In this document: positions 1-12,867 of the stretch, piece by piece
Layout of the letters: each line of letters starts with the position of its first letter
Position numbering within the stretch: the stretch's first letter is position 1
Assembly (NCBI RefSeq): GCF_019703515.2
Contig: NC_059347.1
Span: 25,443,001-25,507,000, forward strand
DNA: 64,000 nt
Source of the DNA: Myxocyprinus asiaticus
Lineage: Eukaryota > Chordata > Actinopteri > Cypriniformes > Catostomidae
Direction of reading: 5' to 3'
Notes under the pieces: generated by a model
The model's input: the letters and a program-made list of their open reading frames with translations, nothing else
Told to the model about the DNA's origin: nothing
Databases searched by the model: none
Program-made: the position numbers and the translations under genes

Positions 1-126
1 TTCCACTCCAGCGTATCTCCTTGTGTGATTCCCTGTAAGATATTTATTCTACTCCAGCGTCTACCATTAAAAGATTGAAAGACGATCCCGTGTCTCCTCT
101 CTTCCACTCCACGAACCACCATGACA
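1..126 (+). mobile_element. possible 3' end of an LTR, cut by the window edge
   Basis: The stretch is pyrimidine-rich, contains the phrase gtgtctcctctcttccact also seen (reverse complement) in the solo LTR at 58111-58440, and ends in TGACA at 122-126, a usual LTR terminus. No start and no target duplication can be seen because the window begins inside it. Low confidence. Confidence 0.25.
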
Positions 127-244
127 GTTATTAAGTTGATACTAAAATATACAACTATTTTCTTATTGCAGAATACATATATGTATATTCTGACATACAT
201 GCATACAGTACATACATACATTATAATGGGGGGCAAACAGGAAA

Positions 245-375
245 TAATTTTATATAATCTGAAAATATAAATGTGAATCCTGAATATATTGTTGTGGTTC
301 TGAATATATACTTGTAAATACTGAATATATAGTTGTAATTCCGAAATATATAAATAAAAATCTGAATATACATGT
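245..375 (-). repeat. AT-rich ~25-bp degenerate tandem repeat
   Basis: Repeated 'ctgaatatatagttgtaa'-like units. The same unit, on the other strand, builds the split array at 2178-2266, 5171-5306 and 6875-6946. Confidence 0.6.
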
Positions 376-640
376 AATTTGTAGCAGTTTGACTGCTACA
401 AATTAGGTTTATCGTCATATAGGTTTATCGTCATATAGTCAACCCTACATAGGATCCTCAAGTGCTAATAAAATTAACCTTGTGAACCCTGTTTGAGCTA
501 TGGCAAAATATAATAAACAGATACAGTTCACAACTTCAGCTTGCTTGGTGCTTATTTATGAATTCATACTCTTTCATCAACACAAAATTCAAATAAACAT
601 TTATTGGGGTAAAATAAATTCACATAAAGGAGAAAAAAAT

Positions 641-643
<3 letters not shown>
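376..643. other. AT-rich sequence, no gene seen
   Basis: Contains a short direct duplication of 'ggtttatcgtcatat' at about 405-435. Nothing else recognised. Confidence 0.4.

Positions 644-702
<59 letters not shown>
644..702. repeat. (TA)n microsatellite
   Basis: About 29 uninterrupted AT dinucleotides. ORFs read through it give meaningless Ile-Tyr runs. Confidence 0.97.
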
Positions 703-704
<2 letters not shown>

Positions 705-1112
705 TTTAGAACTTCATGAAAAAGAGCTTTAAACTGAACCCAAAACTCTATTATTGAATACAGTCCGTTAGTTCTCTAGCACATAAAGGCAACAACAATT
801 GATTCATGAAAGTAAAGATTCAAACAAAATTTAAACAGTGCAACACATCGATAATACAATAATCATGATTCCTGGATTCCATCACACAGTTCATGATTCA
901 GCAATTCAATTCAAATACTTCAAAAACTCAGCGAATCTATTCAAAATAGTTAAAACATTCCGGGACTTGATCATCATTCAAAGATTATATGTTTCAGTCT
1001 ACAGTCTTTAGGTTGCAAAGACTTTTTGTAATCATTTGATTCAGCGAGTCAGAGAATAGTCAACATTTCAATAGATTACTGCATTGCACAATAAGTTCAT
1101 AATTCGGCTTCC
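703..1112. other. no gene seen
   Basis: AT-rich with many loosely similar 'attca' phrases; no convincing ORF, splice pattern or element end. Confidence 0.4.
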
Positions 1113-1242
1113 AAAGATTCAAACAATGTTCATAACTCACGGACTAAAGATTCAAACAAAGTTCATGACTCACGGAGTAAAGATTCAAACAATGTTCATG
1201 ACTAACTGAGCAAAGATTCAAACAATGTTCATCCACACAAGA
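1113..1242 (+). repeat. 33-bp tandem repeat, four copies
   Basis: The motif aaagattcaaacaa starts at 1113, 1146, 1179 and 1212, an exact 33-bp spacing, each followed by a variant of 'tgttcatgactcacggact'. Confidence 0.9.
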
Positions 1243-1713
1243 AGAAAAATAAACAGTGAAATACTTGTTTTCCCATCACCGGCAGTCAGGGAGTCACATG
1301 TCCGTTGTTGAACAAGAACGCTCAGTTCAGGAGTTCATCTCTGTCTGTTCATTCACATCCAGCGAACATTCGCATCTACTGCATGGAGTCAGGCTTCAAC
1401 ACCATGTATAAACATCCTGTGTAGTTAGTCCAGTACTTACACCAGACCGCGGACATTCTTTCGGCATTGAAACGGTGTTGAATTTCAGGCTTTCAGTGAA
1501 TATCATGCTTGCCGGCACTCTAAAGCTCTCCGTTTAGCACTCTAGCACTACTTCAAATACAGCCGCCCTGCCATTGCCAATGCTCCTTTTTTTTTCTTCT
1601 GCCTTCTTCTCTCCTGTGCTTATACTCTTCCTACCACATATCACCATCTTGTGGATGTCAGATGATAAAATATTTCTGGTGACCGATTGTAGATCGTCAC
1701 AAGTTGTCAATCA

Positions 1714-1716
<3 letters not shown>
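1243..1716. other. moderately GC-rich stretch, no gene assigned
   Basis: Less AT-rich than its surroundings. On the minus strand it shows a TATA-like gagtataagcac near 1625 and a donor-like ggtgtaagtac near 1440, which could be a retroelement leader or promoter remnant. No coding sequence is recognisable. Confidence 0.25.

Positions 1717-1777
<61 letters not shown>
1717..1777. repeat. (TA)n microsatellite
   Basis: About 30 AT dinucleotides, directly next to two more units of the AT-rich repeat (1785-1815). Confidence 0.97.
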
Positions 1778-1778
<1 letters not shown>

Positions 1779-1815
1779 CTGTAAGTCTGAATATATAAAT
1801 CTGAATATATAGTTA

Positions 1816-2177
1816 TAACTTTATGATCAGGCATGATCATAGACAGATGTTCTTGAATAAAATGTGTAATTAAAAGTAGATCCAAATAATTCAGTATTGT
1901 ACAATGATGTTCCAAATCAGTTAGCCAGACCAATTGGAGTCAATTTTTTTTTTGCTTTACAAAATTGAAGGCTGGCTGCAACATGGACGCCAAAGGGTCC
2001 TTAGACTTTGGGGTCCTTAGAAATAAGGCTATAGAGTACGGAAATTGCAAAGCACACAAAGGCTGAGAGAGCAAGGGAGATTGTAAACAATCTTTTGACC
2101 AATGAAGATTTTATTTAGACATTAGCAACAGCATGTGATACACAGGAGAGACGTGACCCATTGCAGGGCACGTCAAA
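1816..2177. other. no gene seen
   Basis: Mixed sequence between the microsatellite and the AT-rich array. No ORF or element terminus recognised. Confidence 0.35.
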
Positions 2178-2266
2178 TATATTCGGATTTATATTTATAT
2201 ATTCAGACTTACAACTATATATTGAGGATTTACAAATAAATATTCAGATTTGTATTTATCTATTCA
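2178..2266 (+). repeat. AT-rich tandem array, first segment
   Basis: Units of the form 'tatattcagatttacaac'. The array resumes at 5171 and again at 6875, so it was one ~300-bp block before two insertions. Confidence 0.75.
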
Positions 2267-3125
2267 CAGGGTTGGGGAGTAATGGGATACATGTAATGGG
2301 ATTACGTATTTAAAATACAAAATATAAGTAACTGTATTTCACTACAGTTACAATTTAAATCATTGGTATTGTAGGGCTTTACTGGTTGTTTAGATCAGTG
2401 TTACTATCAGAAATAATTGGTAATTATTTCTTTTGTTATTAATTAATATTTAAATTAATTAATTGAATCTAACTCATTAAAACCTCATATGGGACTCCAG
2501 TAAATGTAGTGCGCTACGTTTAGGAGTGGGTTTGGTTATTAGCAATAATTAATAATCATCAAAGATAATTATTAATTATTAAAATCAATAGAACATTGAT
2601 GAGAATCAATGTTAGCTTTTTCTAATCCTTTAAATCAACAATTATCAAAGATAATCATTATAGTTAACATCGATGAAACATTAATTAAAATTAACACTAG
2701 CTTATTGATCATTCAAATTCAGATAATTATCAATTATCAAAAATCAATAGAATATTAATAAGGATTAATATTGACGGGGCACCACCCAATCAGGGACTAA
2801 TAACCAGATAGTATAACAGTCTCAATATTAGATTGTTTTCTTAGGAAAATCGACATCCGAAGAATATAGATTTTCGGGAAAAAACAATGAATGAAGGCTT
2901 GAATCCAAGCACTGACATCCCGTCAGCATGACACAGGTGTATGCAAAACAAACCAAACCAAACCAAACCAAAAACACTTCTCTTTGTAATATAACAAAGT
3001 TTATTTATGCAGTAATATCAATTAATAATTAATACAATGCAGTCAATAAACTTCCGACTTACAACTACAAACCAAACAGTGATATAATTATATATGGAAA
3101 CCAAAATAATCCTATAACACACGAG

Positions 3126-3154
3126 GGTGTGTGTGAGAGCAAGTGTTTGTGTGT

Positions 3155-3190
<36 letters not shown>
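3126..3190. repeat. (TG)n microsatellite
   Basis: Imperfect then pure TG run inside the LTR-like element; the second copy has a TG/GA run at the equivalent place. Confidence 0.95.
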
Positions 3191-3192
<2 letters not shown>

Positions 3193-3455
3193 GGAGGGAC
3201 ACACACAAAATGGCGGACGTGACTCTCGTGGAGAGTATGTCATGCGAGATTTCCGGCCAGAGAATATGGCCGCGAATGTGGGCAGAGAGAAACCAGTCAA
3301 TGGTGTCTACCAGTTACCACGTGTATCCGCTTGTACGATAGCTTAGGGACAAAGCTGAGCTTTATCACGAAGGTATCTATGAGCCAAAAATGTGTGCGAG
3401 AATGTTTGTGAGGGGTCGCATGTGTGTGTGTGTGGTTCGTACGAGAGAGAAAGAG

Positions 3456-3461
3456 TATAAA
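3456..3461 (+). promoter_or_regulatory. TATA-like box of the 2.1-kb LTR-like element
   Basis: TATAAA in gagtataaagtgacgg, upstream of a GC-richer segment. Position in the middle of the element would suit a U3/R boundary. Inferred only. Confidence 0.35.
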
Positions 3462-5170
3462 GTGACGGCCCCAAAGCCGATTTCGCGATCATGGGAGAGA
3501 AAGCAGCTGTTAGTTTATCACTCAGAGACGCAGCGGACGGCTCGTAAACCGTCCCGCAGTCTTTGATTCTTTAATGGATAAACTCAGTGTCGGTCTCACC
3601 CGCAATGGCGGAAATGCACAACAGTCCAATGTGGTTGGACTACAATACAGCAAATCTCATTCGTGATAATTAATACCCTGAGTATTAATAATGAGCGGAC
3701 ACAGCGGTCTGTAAACTGTACAAGCAATAACCTTGATACACGAGAATAACACACTATAATATTCTATCTCTGCCCAGACGTAAACCTCTTACTTGAATAT
3801 CGTATGAGGACGTAGAATGTGTGTTCATCTGTCCTTTAAATCCAACTCGGTTCCTCGAAGCTCGGGTGATGACGGGAGGCCGTTTCCTCGCTCTGTCGGC
3901 GGGCGGTACGGCTGCTGATTCTCGGCGGGCTGGTGGAGAAATCAGCTAATCTTTTCTCTCTTCACTTCTACAGGCAAACGGATGAAGATGCGGATTGCTC
4001 AGCGGTCTCCTTCGGATCCGTTAGTGTTCGGTGGGACACAGAGTAATCTCAACTCGTCCAGCGAGATGGAGATTGTATGGCCACAGTTTCAAGTCGGACA
4101 TTACTTCCTTGTGCCACAAGGCTGCACCTGAGAGCAGTGATGAGCTGCGTCTACACATGGCGAGCAAAGTTCCTGGAACCAAATCCCGGAAGCATTTCAG
4201 AGGTATTTCTACTCCTGATGATGTCATGGTTGAGGTGCGTTTTGTCGTGTGCCTCATCCAATAGGAGTTGAGAGTTTGATCCTTTAGTGAGCAAGGCTTC
4301 ATGGGATTTGTAGTCTGTTTTGGACTCCCTTTGTCTGATTTTGGCATGGTTTTTATCAGTAAGATTTATGACTTGATATGGGGGCCTGAGTTAGGTTTTA
4401 CGACTGTGTTAGGCCTGCCTTTGTCTTCTATCTGAATAAATGAGGCCCAACAGTATTTAGAATACAGTTACATTCAAAAAAGTATTTTGATTACTGAAGA
4501 GATTACTTTGCATTTTATTGTCATTTATTTAATTTAATATTTAGTCCTTTCAGATGGAAAATATTTATACATATAAATGATGCGATCCAAAATGCATTTG
4601 AACAGCGGTGAAACACTTTCTTATGATGTGTTACATTCATATGAGCAGACAGAGAAGTAAGTTTGAAGTAATTTTGGAGCAGAAGAAATAGAAATAAACC
4701 TTGTGTAAATTACCAGCTTTACGCTAAGCTAAAACGCTATTTCTATCATTTTACATGCACGTTACCAGGCACGATCCTATTTTTGTATCAAAAAAATTCA
4801 TGTTGGATCATAATTTCTTTTTTTCTAGTAAGACATTTGATATTAGGTCAAAAATCATATTCTTGATAATAACTTTTGTATTGTTTTCCTGTAAAAATAT
4901 CTAAAAATCCTTAAAACAAGATAAATTAGATTTATTTTAGAAACAACACTGCATAAGATATTTATGTGTATTTTGTCTTACTGTACTGGCAGAGCTTTTA
5001 TAGTCAAAACAAGTGAAAAAATCTACCAGTGCTGAAGAAGTAATCCAAAGCATTTAGAATACGTTATTGATCTTAAGTAATCTAACGAAATATGTTACAA
5101 ATTCCATTTTACAGCATGTGTTCTGTAATCTGTAGTGGAATACATTTCAAAAGTAACCCTCCCAACCCTG

Positions 5171-5306
5171 TATTACAACTATATATTCGGATTTACAACT
5201 ATATATTCAGATTTATATTTATATATTTAGACTTACAGCTATATATTGAGGATTTACAACTATACGTATATTCCGATTTATGTTTATATTTTCTGAGTTA
5301 CAACTA
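5171..5306 (+). repeat. AT-rich tandem array, second segment
   Basis: Five to six units of 'tatattcagatttacaac' type, ending in the TA duplicated by the Tc1 insertion. Confidence 0.8.
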
Positions 5307-6874
<1,568 letters not shown>

Positions 6875-6946
6875 TATATATTCAGGATTTACAACTATAT
6901 TAAGATTTATATTTATATATTCAGACTTACAGCTATTTATTGAATG
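6875..6946 (+). repeat. AT-rich tandem array, third segment
   Basis: Continuation of the array from 5306 after the Tc1 insertion; begins with the duplicated TA. Confidence 0.75.
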
Positions 6947-7139
6947 CCATGAACCTTAATGTTCTTGTGTATTCACTTTATAATAATTCTCAAGATAACC
7001 ATTAACTCATAAGGAAGAACACAATACAATCACATTCATTATTAATGCATTACCATGATTTTCACTTTATAATACTGATCCAGATAATTAGTAATTCCTT
7101 CAAATGGATGTGGTAACACTTGACTCATTACTAAGGGTT
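6947..7139. other. no gene seen
   Basis: AT-rich with phrases such as 'cactttataata' and 'ggtaacactt' typical of MITE interiors; ends exactly at the DIRS terminus. Confidence 0.35.
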
Positions 7140-7155
7140 AACGTCATGGTTACTG

Positions 7156-7480
7156 GTGTAACCTCCGTTCCCTGATGGAGGGAACGAGACGTTGGTGTCG
7201 ATGTAGTGACACTAGGGGTCACTCTTGGGAGCCCGAGACACCTCTGGTCTTTGATAAAAGGCCAATGAAAATTGGCGAGTGGTATTTGCATGCCACTCCC
7301 CCGAACATACGGGTATAAAAGGAGCTGGTATGCAACCACTCATTCAGGTTTTACGCTGAGGAGCCGATATAAGGTCCGGCCATTTCAGCGGGTAGTTCAG
7401 CGTTGTGGCAGGAGGGACCAACGTCTCGTTCCCTCCATCAGGGAACGGAGGTTACACCAGTAACCATGACGTTCCCTATC
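7156..7480. repeat. foldback terminal structure of DIRS copy 1
   Basis: The arm 'ggttactggtgtaacctccg...gatggagggaacgagacgt' at about 7149-7195 recurs inverted at about 7416-7473, enclosing ~220 bp that contain a TATA-like TATAAAA at 7314-7320. The equivalent structure in copy 2 lies at 20628-20954. Confidence 0.8.
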
Positions 7481-8289
7481 TGTCACTCACTCGACGTTGG
7501 TGTCGATGTAGTGACACTAGGGGTCCCTATACAAAACGCCACAAGGCTGAACTGTGTTACGTGAACTGGCGGTGTGTGGTGGGCAGACTTGCTGTGTGCC
7601 TCATAGCCAGCACACCAGGTCGACACGTAACCTCCCCCAACACAGTTATGAGTGTCGAACGGCCCTTTTTGGGGACAAGTCGACTACCCAGAGATAGAGA
7701 CAGGCTTAACCCAGTCATGGCCTCTTTCCCCTTCTCTTTTCCACTCCCTAAAAAAGAAGGGGGATTATCCGACTGGGCCGCCAGGTCTAGTCGGGGGGTG
7801 TCCCTCCCAAGGGGAGGACACCGCGGAGACCACACCTCGCCCCAAGAGAGGGGGGATATTTAAGTGGAAGAATACATCACATGGTCTTTCCAACCATGTG
7901 GAGAGCCTTCAAGGTAGATCCTACCCAATGGGGGAGGAGTTACTACAACATGGAGACTGAGGGGCTCTGCCCAAGGAAGACGCAGTTTGCCAGTAGGGAA
8001 ACGAACTAGCGGAAGATATAGATCGCATGGGGTTAGCCTTACAGGGAACCGCCACATGCGGAGCACCTACCCCAGAACCGGGCTCTTAGTTAGCGCGTGT
8101 ACTGGGCCGGCAGCGAGTCTCTCCGAAAACTCGACTGCCACAGGGCTCGGAGGAAGTCAACCAGGGAACAACCTTTGTGAACACTACTGGGAATTAACAG
8201 CGCACGTCTTCAGCTCAAAAGGAGGTGGAAGGCGCTATGTGCAAGCGATACACCCGGCCGGCTATCCCGGGCTTATCCGCTTGTGTTGC

Positions 8290-9440
8290 GTGCCACTACC
8301 TGGGACGAAACCGGTTCCACCCGGAGGTTGTAAAACCTTGCAAAGGTGTTGGGTGTTGCCCAGCCCGCTGCTCTGCAATGTCTGTTAGAGAGGCACCTCT
8401 GGCCAGGGCCCAAGAAGCCGCTACACCACGAGTAGAATGGGCTCGTAGCCCTACCGGGGGCGGCATGTTTTGGGCGAGACATGCCATAGCTATGGCGTCA
8501 ATGAGCCAGTGGGCGATCCTCTGCTTGGAGACAGCACTTCCTTTCCGCTGTGCACCGAAGCAGACAAAGAGCTGCTCAGAGAGTCTAAAGCTCTGCGTGC
8601 GATCCAAATAGATGCGCAAAGCGCGCACCGGACACAGCAACGCCAGGGCTGGGTCTGCCTCCTCCTGGGGCAGCGCTTGCAGGTTCACCACCTGGTCTCT
8701 AAAAGGAGTGGTGGGAACCTTGGGCACATAGCCCGGTCGGGGGTCTCAGGATCACGTGAGAATAGCCCGGACCGAACTCCAGGCACATTTCGCTGACAGA
8801 GAACGCTTGCAGGTCACCTACCCTCTTGATGGAAGTGAGCGCAGTCAGGAGGGCAGTCTTCAAGGAGAGTGCCTTAAGCCCGGCTGACTGCAAAACTCAA
8901 AGGGGGCTCTCTGTAGACCCTGAAAAACTACAGAGGTCCGATGAGGGAACAAGGCGTGGCCTGGAGGGATTCAGCCTCCTGGCGCCTCTTAGGAACCTGA
9001 TGATCAGATCATGCTTCCCTAAGGACTCACCGTCGACTGCGTCATGGCGTGCTGCTATGGCAGCAACGTACACCTTCAAGGTGGAAGGGGACAGCCTCCC
9101 TTCCAACCTCTCTTGCAGGAAGGAAAGCACTGATCTGACTGCGCACCTCTGGGGGTCTTCCTGATGGGAAGAACACCACTTAGCGAACAGACACCACTTA
9201 AAGGCATACAGGCGCCTCGTAGAGGGAGCCCTAGCCTGAGTGAATGTGTCTACCACCACAGGTGGGAGACGGCTTAGGTCTTCCGCGTCCCGTCCATGGG
9301 CCAGACATAGAGATTCCAGAGGTCTGGGCGCGGGTGCCGAATGGTGCCCCTTCCCTGAGAAAGAAGGGCCTTTCTCAGGGGAATTTGCCCGGGGGGAGCT
9401 GTCACGAGGAGCGTGAGGTCCGAGCACCACGTCTGGGCGG
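8290..9440 (-). pseudogene. DIRS tyrosine recombinase, frameshifted
   Basis: Similar throughout to the copy at 18755-19900. The N-terminal SAM-like core-binding part (TRRLYAFKWCLFAKWC, then FLQERLEGRLSPSTLKVYVAAI) sits at about 9215-9000. The catalytic domain follows, with TALTSIKRVGDLQAFSV near 8830 and the HSTR box (Arg and His of the active site) near 8420. Frameshifts at about 8895 and 8715 split it into three frames, and the segment with the catalytic tyrosine is displaced by another shift near 8370. In DIRS elements this enzyme joins the circular DNA intermediate into the genome. Not functional as it stands. Confidence 0.88.
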
Positions 9441-9444
9441 GCCA

Positions 9445-10727
9445 GTAGGGTGCTTACCAGGACGACCTTCTCCTCGTCCTCCCTGACCTTGCACAGGGTC
9501 TGTGCGAGCAGGCTCACTGGGGAAAACGCATATTTGCGAATGCCAGGGGACCAGCTGTGCCAGCGCGTCTATGCCGAGGAAGGCCTCGGTGAGGGCGTAC
9601 CAGAGCGGGCAGTGGGAGGATTCTTGGGAGGCGAACAGGTGCACCTGTGCCTGACTGAATCGACTCCAAATCAGCTGGACCACCTGAAGGTGGAGTCTCC
9701 ACTCTCCCCTGTGGGGAACCTGCCGTGACAGCGCGTCCGCTGTAACGTTGAGGTTGCCCGGGATATGAGTGGCTCGCAGCGACTTGAGGTGCTGCTGACT
9801 CCGGAGGAGGAGACGGCGGGCGAGTTGTGACATACAGCGGGAGCGCAGACCGCCTTGGCGGTTGACATATGCTACCGCTGCCGTGCTGTCTGTCCGAACT
9901 AGCACGTGCTTGCCCTGGATCAACGGCCGGAACCTCCGCAGGGCGAGCAGAATTGCCAGTAACTCGAGGCAGTTGATGTGCCAACGCAGCCGCGGACCCA
10001 TCCAGAGGCCGGTGGCTGCGTGCCCGTTGCAAACAGCGCCCCAGCCCATCTTGGAGGCGTCTGTCGTGACCACGATGCGCCTGGAGACCAGTTCTAGAGG
10101 AACACCTGCTCGTAGAAACGAGAGGTCGGTCCAAGGGCTGAAAAGACGGTGACAGACCGGTGTAATGGCCACGCGGTGTGTCCCGTGGCGCCATGCCCGT
10201 CTCGGGACTCGAGTCTGGAGCCAGTGCTGAAGCGGCCTCATATGCATCAACCCGAGCGGGGTGGCCACCGCCGAGGACGCCATATGCCCCAGGAGCCTCT
10301 GAAAATGTTTCAGTGGAACCGCTGTTTTCTGTTTGAACGCCTTCAAACAGGCCAGCACCGACTGGGCGCGCTCGTTCATAAGGTGCGCCGTCAAGGAGAC
10401 TGAGTCCAACTCCAAACCGAGAAAAGAGATGCTCTGAACCGGGAGGAGCTTGCTCTTTTCCCAGCTGACCCGAAGCCCTAGTCGGCTGAGGTGTGAGAGC
10501 ACCAGGTCCCTGTGTGCGCATAACCCGTCTCGAGAGTGAGCTAGGATTAGCCAGTCATCGAGATAGTTGAGAATGCGAATGCCCACCTCCCTTAACGGGG
10601 CAAGGGCAGCCTCTGCGATCTTCGTAAAGACGCGAGGAGACAGGGACAGGCCGAAAGGGAGGACTTGTACCGATACGCCTGACCCTCAAACGCAAACCGC
10701 AGGAAGGTGCGACTGCATATCCCTATA
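9445..10727 (-). pseudogene. DIRS reverse transcriptase-RNase H, N-terminally truncated
   Basis: An open frame of 394 codons starts at 10586. It holds the catalytic LNYLDDWLILAHS box (YXDD-type, as LDD) near 10555, the thumb region, and an RNase H domain whose first acidic residue is in VVTTDASKMGWGAV near 10060 and later ones in LVRTDSTAAVAYVN near 9885 and ADALSRQ near 9735. Upstream, in a frame shifted by one missing base, are FAFEGQAYRYK and the LPFGLSLSPRVF fingers motif (10600-10720). The 5' part of the domain is absent. The C-terminal end runs out of frame near 9520. Confidence 0.9.
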
Positions 10728-10730
10728 TTT

Positions 10731-11104
10731 AAGGTAAGTTGGCTAATTGTGATACTCCACCAGGCACTGTAGACCTTAGACTGGTGTTACGTTCATAACT
10801 GATTTCTCTTTAAAGAACACTTGACTCATATGCATCTCTGAGAATGCAATTTCATGCTGACAATAAAAGTATAATTGTTTATATTTTAGACACTGGATTT
10901 TGAGAAGTTAATGTTGTAATGAGTAATTAATTAGAAGTTATTATTATTTACCCATAGTTAGTTATTAGTTCTCAGTGAGGCAAATCAAAATCAGTAAATA
11001 TTGTTTAGCTAACAAAGAACTACCAAAGTCATCAGATCACTATTACCTAACGATTAGTTAATTGTGTTTCTACATTAGTTAATAGTAGTGACTGAAGTGT
11101 TAAT
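10731..11104. other. no gene seen
   Basis: AT-rich, MITE-like sequence next to the truncated DIRS end. No ORF or element end recognised. Confidence 0.35.
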
Positions 11105-11297
11105 GTGAGAAGCTTGTGGAAGGCTTCCCAAAACATTTGTTAAACAATTTAAAGGCAATGCTACGAAATACTGTCAAAGTGTATGTAAACTTTTGACCCA
11201 CTGGGAATTTGATGAAAGAAATGAAAGCTGAAATAAATCTACTATTATTCTGACATTTCACATTCTTAAAATAAAGTAGTGATCCAAACTGACCTAA
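11105..11297 (+). mobile_element. Tc1 3' fragment
   Basis: Matches the 3' part of the Tc1 at 5307-6874 (last transposase codons, the inner repeat 'gtatgtaaacttttgacccactggg', and the 3' untranslated part) and stops before the outer inverted repeat. Confidence 0.85.
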
Positions 11298-11999
11298 CTG
11301 ACCATTTGTCCTGCATTAATTCCTGCATAGCTACAGTACCTATTAAGTATGAAACAGTATTCTAAAGTGTTACCGCACAGATTATAGCATATTTACAGCC
11401 TTCTAACTTCCTCTAAACTCACTTGAAAAGCACTCGACGAATCAATGAACCGCTACCCAGCTTGTATTGGAGTTTAAAGATTACTCTTTATATTAACATA
11501 TATATTAAAAATGACAAACAGAATGAAGATTTATTGTATTAATATATCATGTAATAAGAATAACAAGTAAGGCCCAAGTATTGTAAAAGTTAATATGTGA
11601 CATTGTTTCTGCGACAGCCCCAGAGTTCGGTGTATACTTCAGCGTCCAAATTCACTCACTCATTTCGTTCACTCACTGCTGAGATATAGCGCACATACTG
11701 GCATTCACTATATAGGAAATAGTGAATGAGTGAATGATTTCGGACACAGCCACTCACTTCGCCATACGATTGCCTGTGCACGCGCAGAAATGTTGTCTGT
11801 TCACGTTCCAGTTGTCAATCACGCGAACGGCAGAGCAAAAGGCATGTACATTTAACTTGGATGTTTACATGGATTTATTCATTTAATCAGCCCGAAGTAG
11901 CTGTGATAGTTTCCAGTACCCCCGCGATGGCGTGGGGTAAATGCACAAATACTGCTCATGGGATGTGGGACAAAGCGCACTGATATATTGCTGCACTGA
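11298..11999. other. unassigned repeats, no gene seen
   Basis: A locally palindromic block at 11650-11740 pairs 'attcactcactcattt' with 'aaatagtgaatgagtgaatg'. Likely MITE debris; no coding sequence. Confidence 0.4.
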
Positions 12000-12462
12000 T
12001 TTAAAAATGTACACTTAAAAACTGATGTCATAAGAGCCCAGTTACAGAATCACCATGTCACAAAAAAGCCAGCACTATCATTAAAGCCACAACTTATCTC
12101 AGAGTGCTGCCATAAGATGGAGCTTCAATTTTAATCTTGAAATAACCGCTTGAAGTGTTCACTTTGAAGAGCTTGATGCTGCAGCAGTGATGGACTCGGC
12201 TTGAGTGACAGTCTGTAACAGCACGCACAGCTGTGTGAACTTCAGCTGTCGTAAAAGTCCCATTCAATAATCTCTCAATAAATTATGCATTAATAAAAGT
12301 TAAACACAGTAATGTAACGACAGGAATGCCGCCCATTGTAATAAAATAAAAGTAAAAAATTCACTTGTGACAGTAAAAAGTACCCACTTTTAAACCTATT
12401 CTAAAAGTATTCTCAAGTAAATGTAACAGAGTAAATGTAGCACGTTACTACCCACCTCTGGT
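12000..12462 (-). mobile_element. hAT-type MITE fragment, one end present
   Basis: The end at 12462 reads ...CTACCCACCTCTG, reverse complement of CAGAGGTGGGTAG, a common fish hAT terminus preceded by 'taacagagtaaatgtagcacgttacta'. The opposite end is not identifiable. Non-coding. Confidence 0.55.
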
Positions 12463-12867
12463 TATGAGTGAGTTTATGCTGGTTTTATGTGTTATAAAGA
12501 GAGTTTTATGAGTTCAGTGCATCTAAGCACGTGGTTAGCATGCGTGTGCCGCAATTAGAGTTTCTGATGTCTATTTGAGTGTTATATGAGATCCTAAACT
12601 TGCAAATTCAGTGTGTTTAACCCTTTTTATGCCTGTGAACTGCGAGTTAAGTGTCATAGTGTTATATCAAATTCTCTCTATGCATTTATTCACTGTAAAT
12701 TCTAATATGTTCAGTTTACTTTAAAAAAAAAAAAAAAAGTTTGGAAACCGATTGCCTTATTGTTGCAAAGCAAACCTTAAGGTGAAATTTAAGTCAAGTA
12801 ACTAATCAGCTAAAAGTAAAGTGAACATACTATTCCTGGGTAAGTTATGTAATAAATGTCAAGTTAG

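Larger units (their letters stand above)
2370..4452 (+). mobile_element. 2.1-kb solo-LTR-like element, copy 1
   Basis: Starts TGTAGGGC and ends GCCCAACA, flanked on both sides by GTAT (2366-2369 and 4453-4456). Removing it restores a continuous MITE sequence. It contains a TATA-like TATAAA at 3456-3461, a GC-rich segment at 3840-3950, and AATAAA at 4435-4440 twelve bases before the end. These fit a long retroviral-type LTR, but no internal coding region or primer-binding site is present. A second copy lies at 47872-49672. Family assignment is inferred. Confidence 0.6.
2267..5170. mobile_element. MITE with CAGGGTTGG ends, split by an LTR-like insertion
   Basis: The left end is CAGGGTTGGGGAGTA (2267) and the right end CCTCCCAACCCTG (5170), forming short terminal inverted repeats. 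The interior has the 'attacgtattt...aagtaactgtatt' style typical of abundant non-coding fish DNA transposons. Without the inserted element and its 4-bp duplication it is about 817 bp. No target duplication is clean at the outer ends. A related fragment lies near 23275-23420. No coding capacity. Confidence 0.7.
7140..10730 (-). mobile_element. DIRS-like retrotransposon, 5'-truncated
   Basis: On the minus strand it reads reverse transcriptase-RNase H, then a tyrosine recombinase, then a non-coding end. The end (7140) is GTT in element orientation, and its last 400 bp match the end of the second DIRS copy (20565-20954). It is cut off inside the reverse transcriptase at about 10730, so gag and the left inverted end are missing. 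DIRS elements replicate through an RNA copy and integrate with a tyrosine recombinase, leaving no target duplication; none is seen. Confidence 0.9.

Noticed and set aside
500..1933. ORFs with long Ile-Tyr runs
   Set aside because: They are only translations of TA microsatellites.
3018..3346. Four overlapping ORFs around the TG repeat
   Set aside because: Poly-His-Thr or Cys-Val runs from the microsatellite; no family likeness.
4021..4347. ORFs at the end of the LTR-like element
   Set aside because: Both strands open by chance; the homologous part of copy 2 is not open in the same frame.
7405..8611. Plus-strand ORFs over DIRS copy 1
   Set aside because: Opposite-strand shadows of the recombinase and terminal repeats; the minus strand carries the recognisable motifs.
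9514..10521. 335-codon minus-strand ORF overlapping the DIRS reverse transcriptase
   Set aside because: Alternate frame of the RT-RNase H; Pro/Arg-rich composition without motifs.
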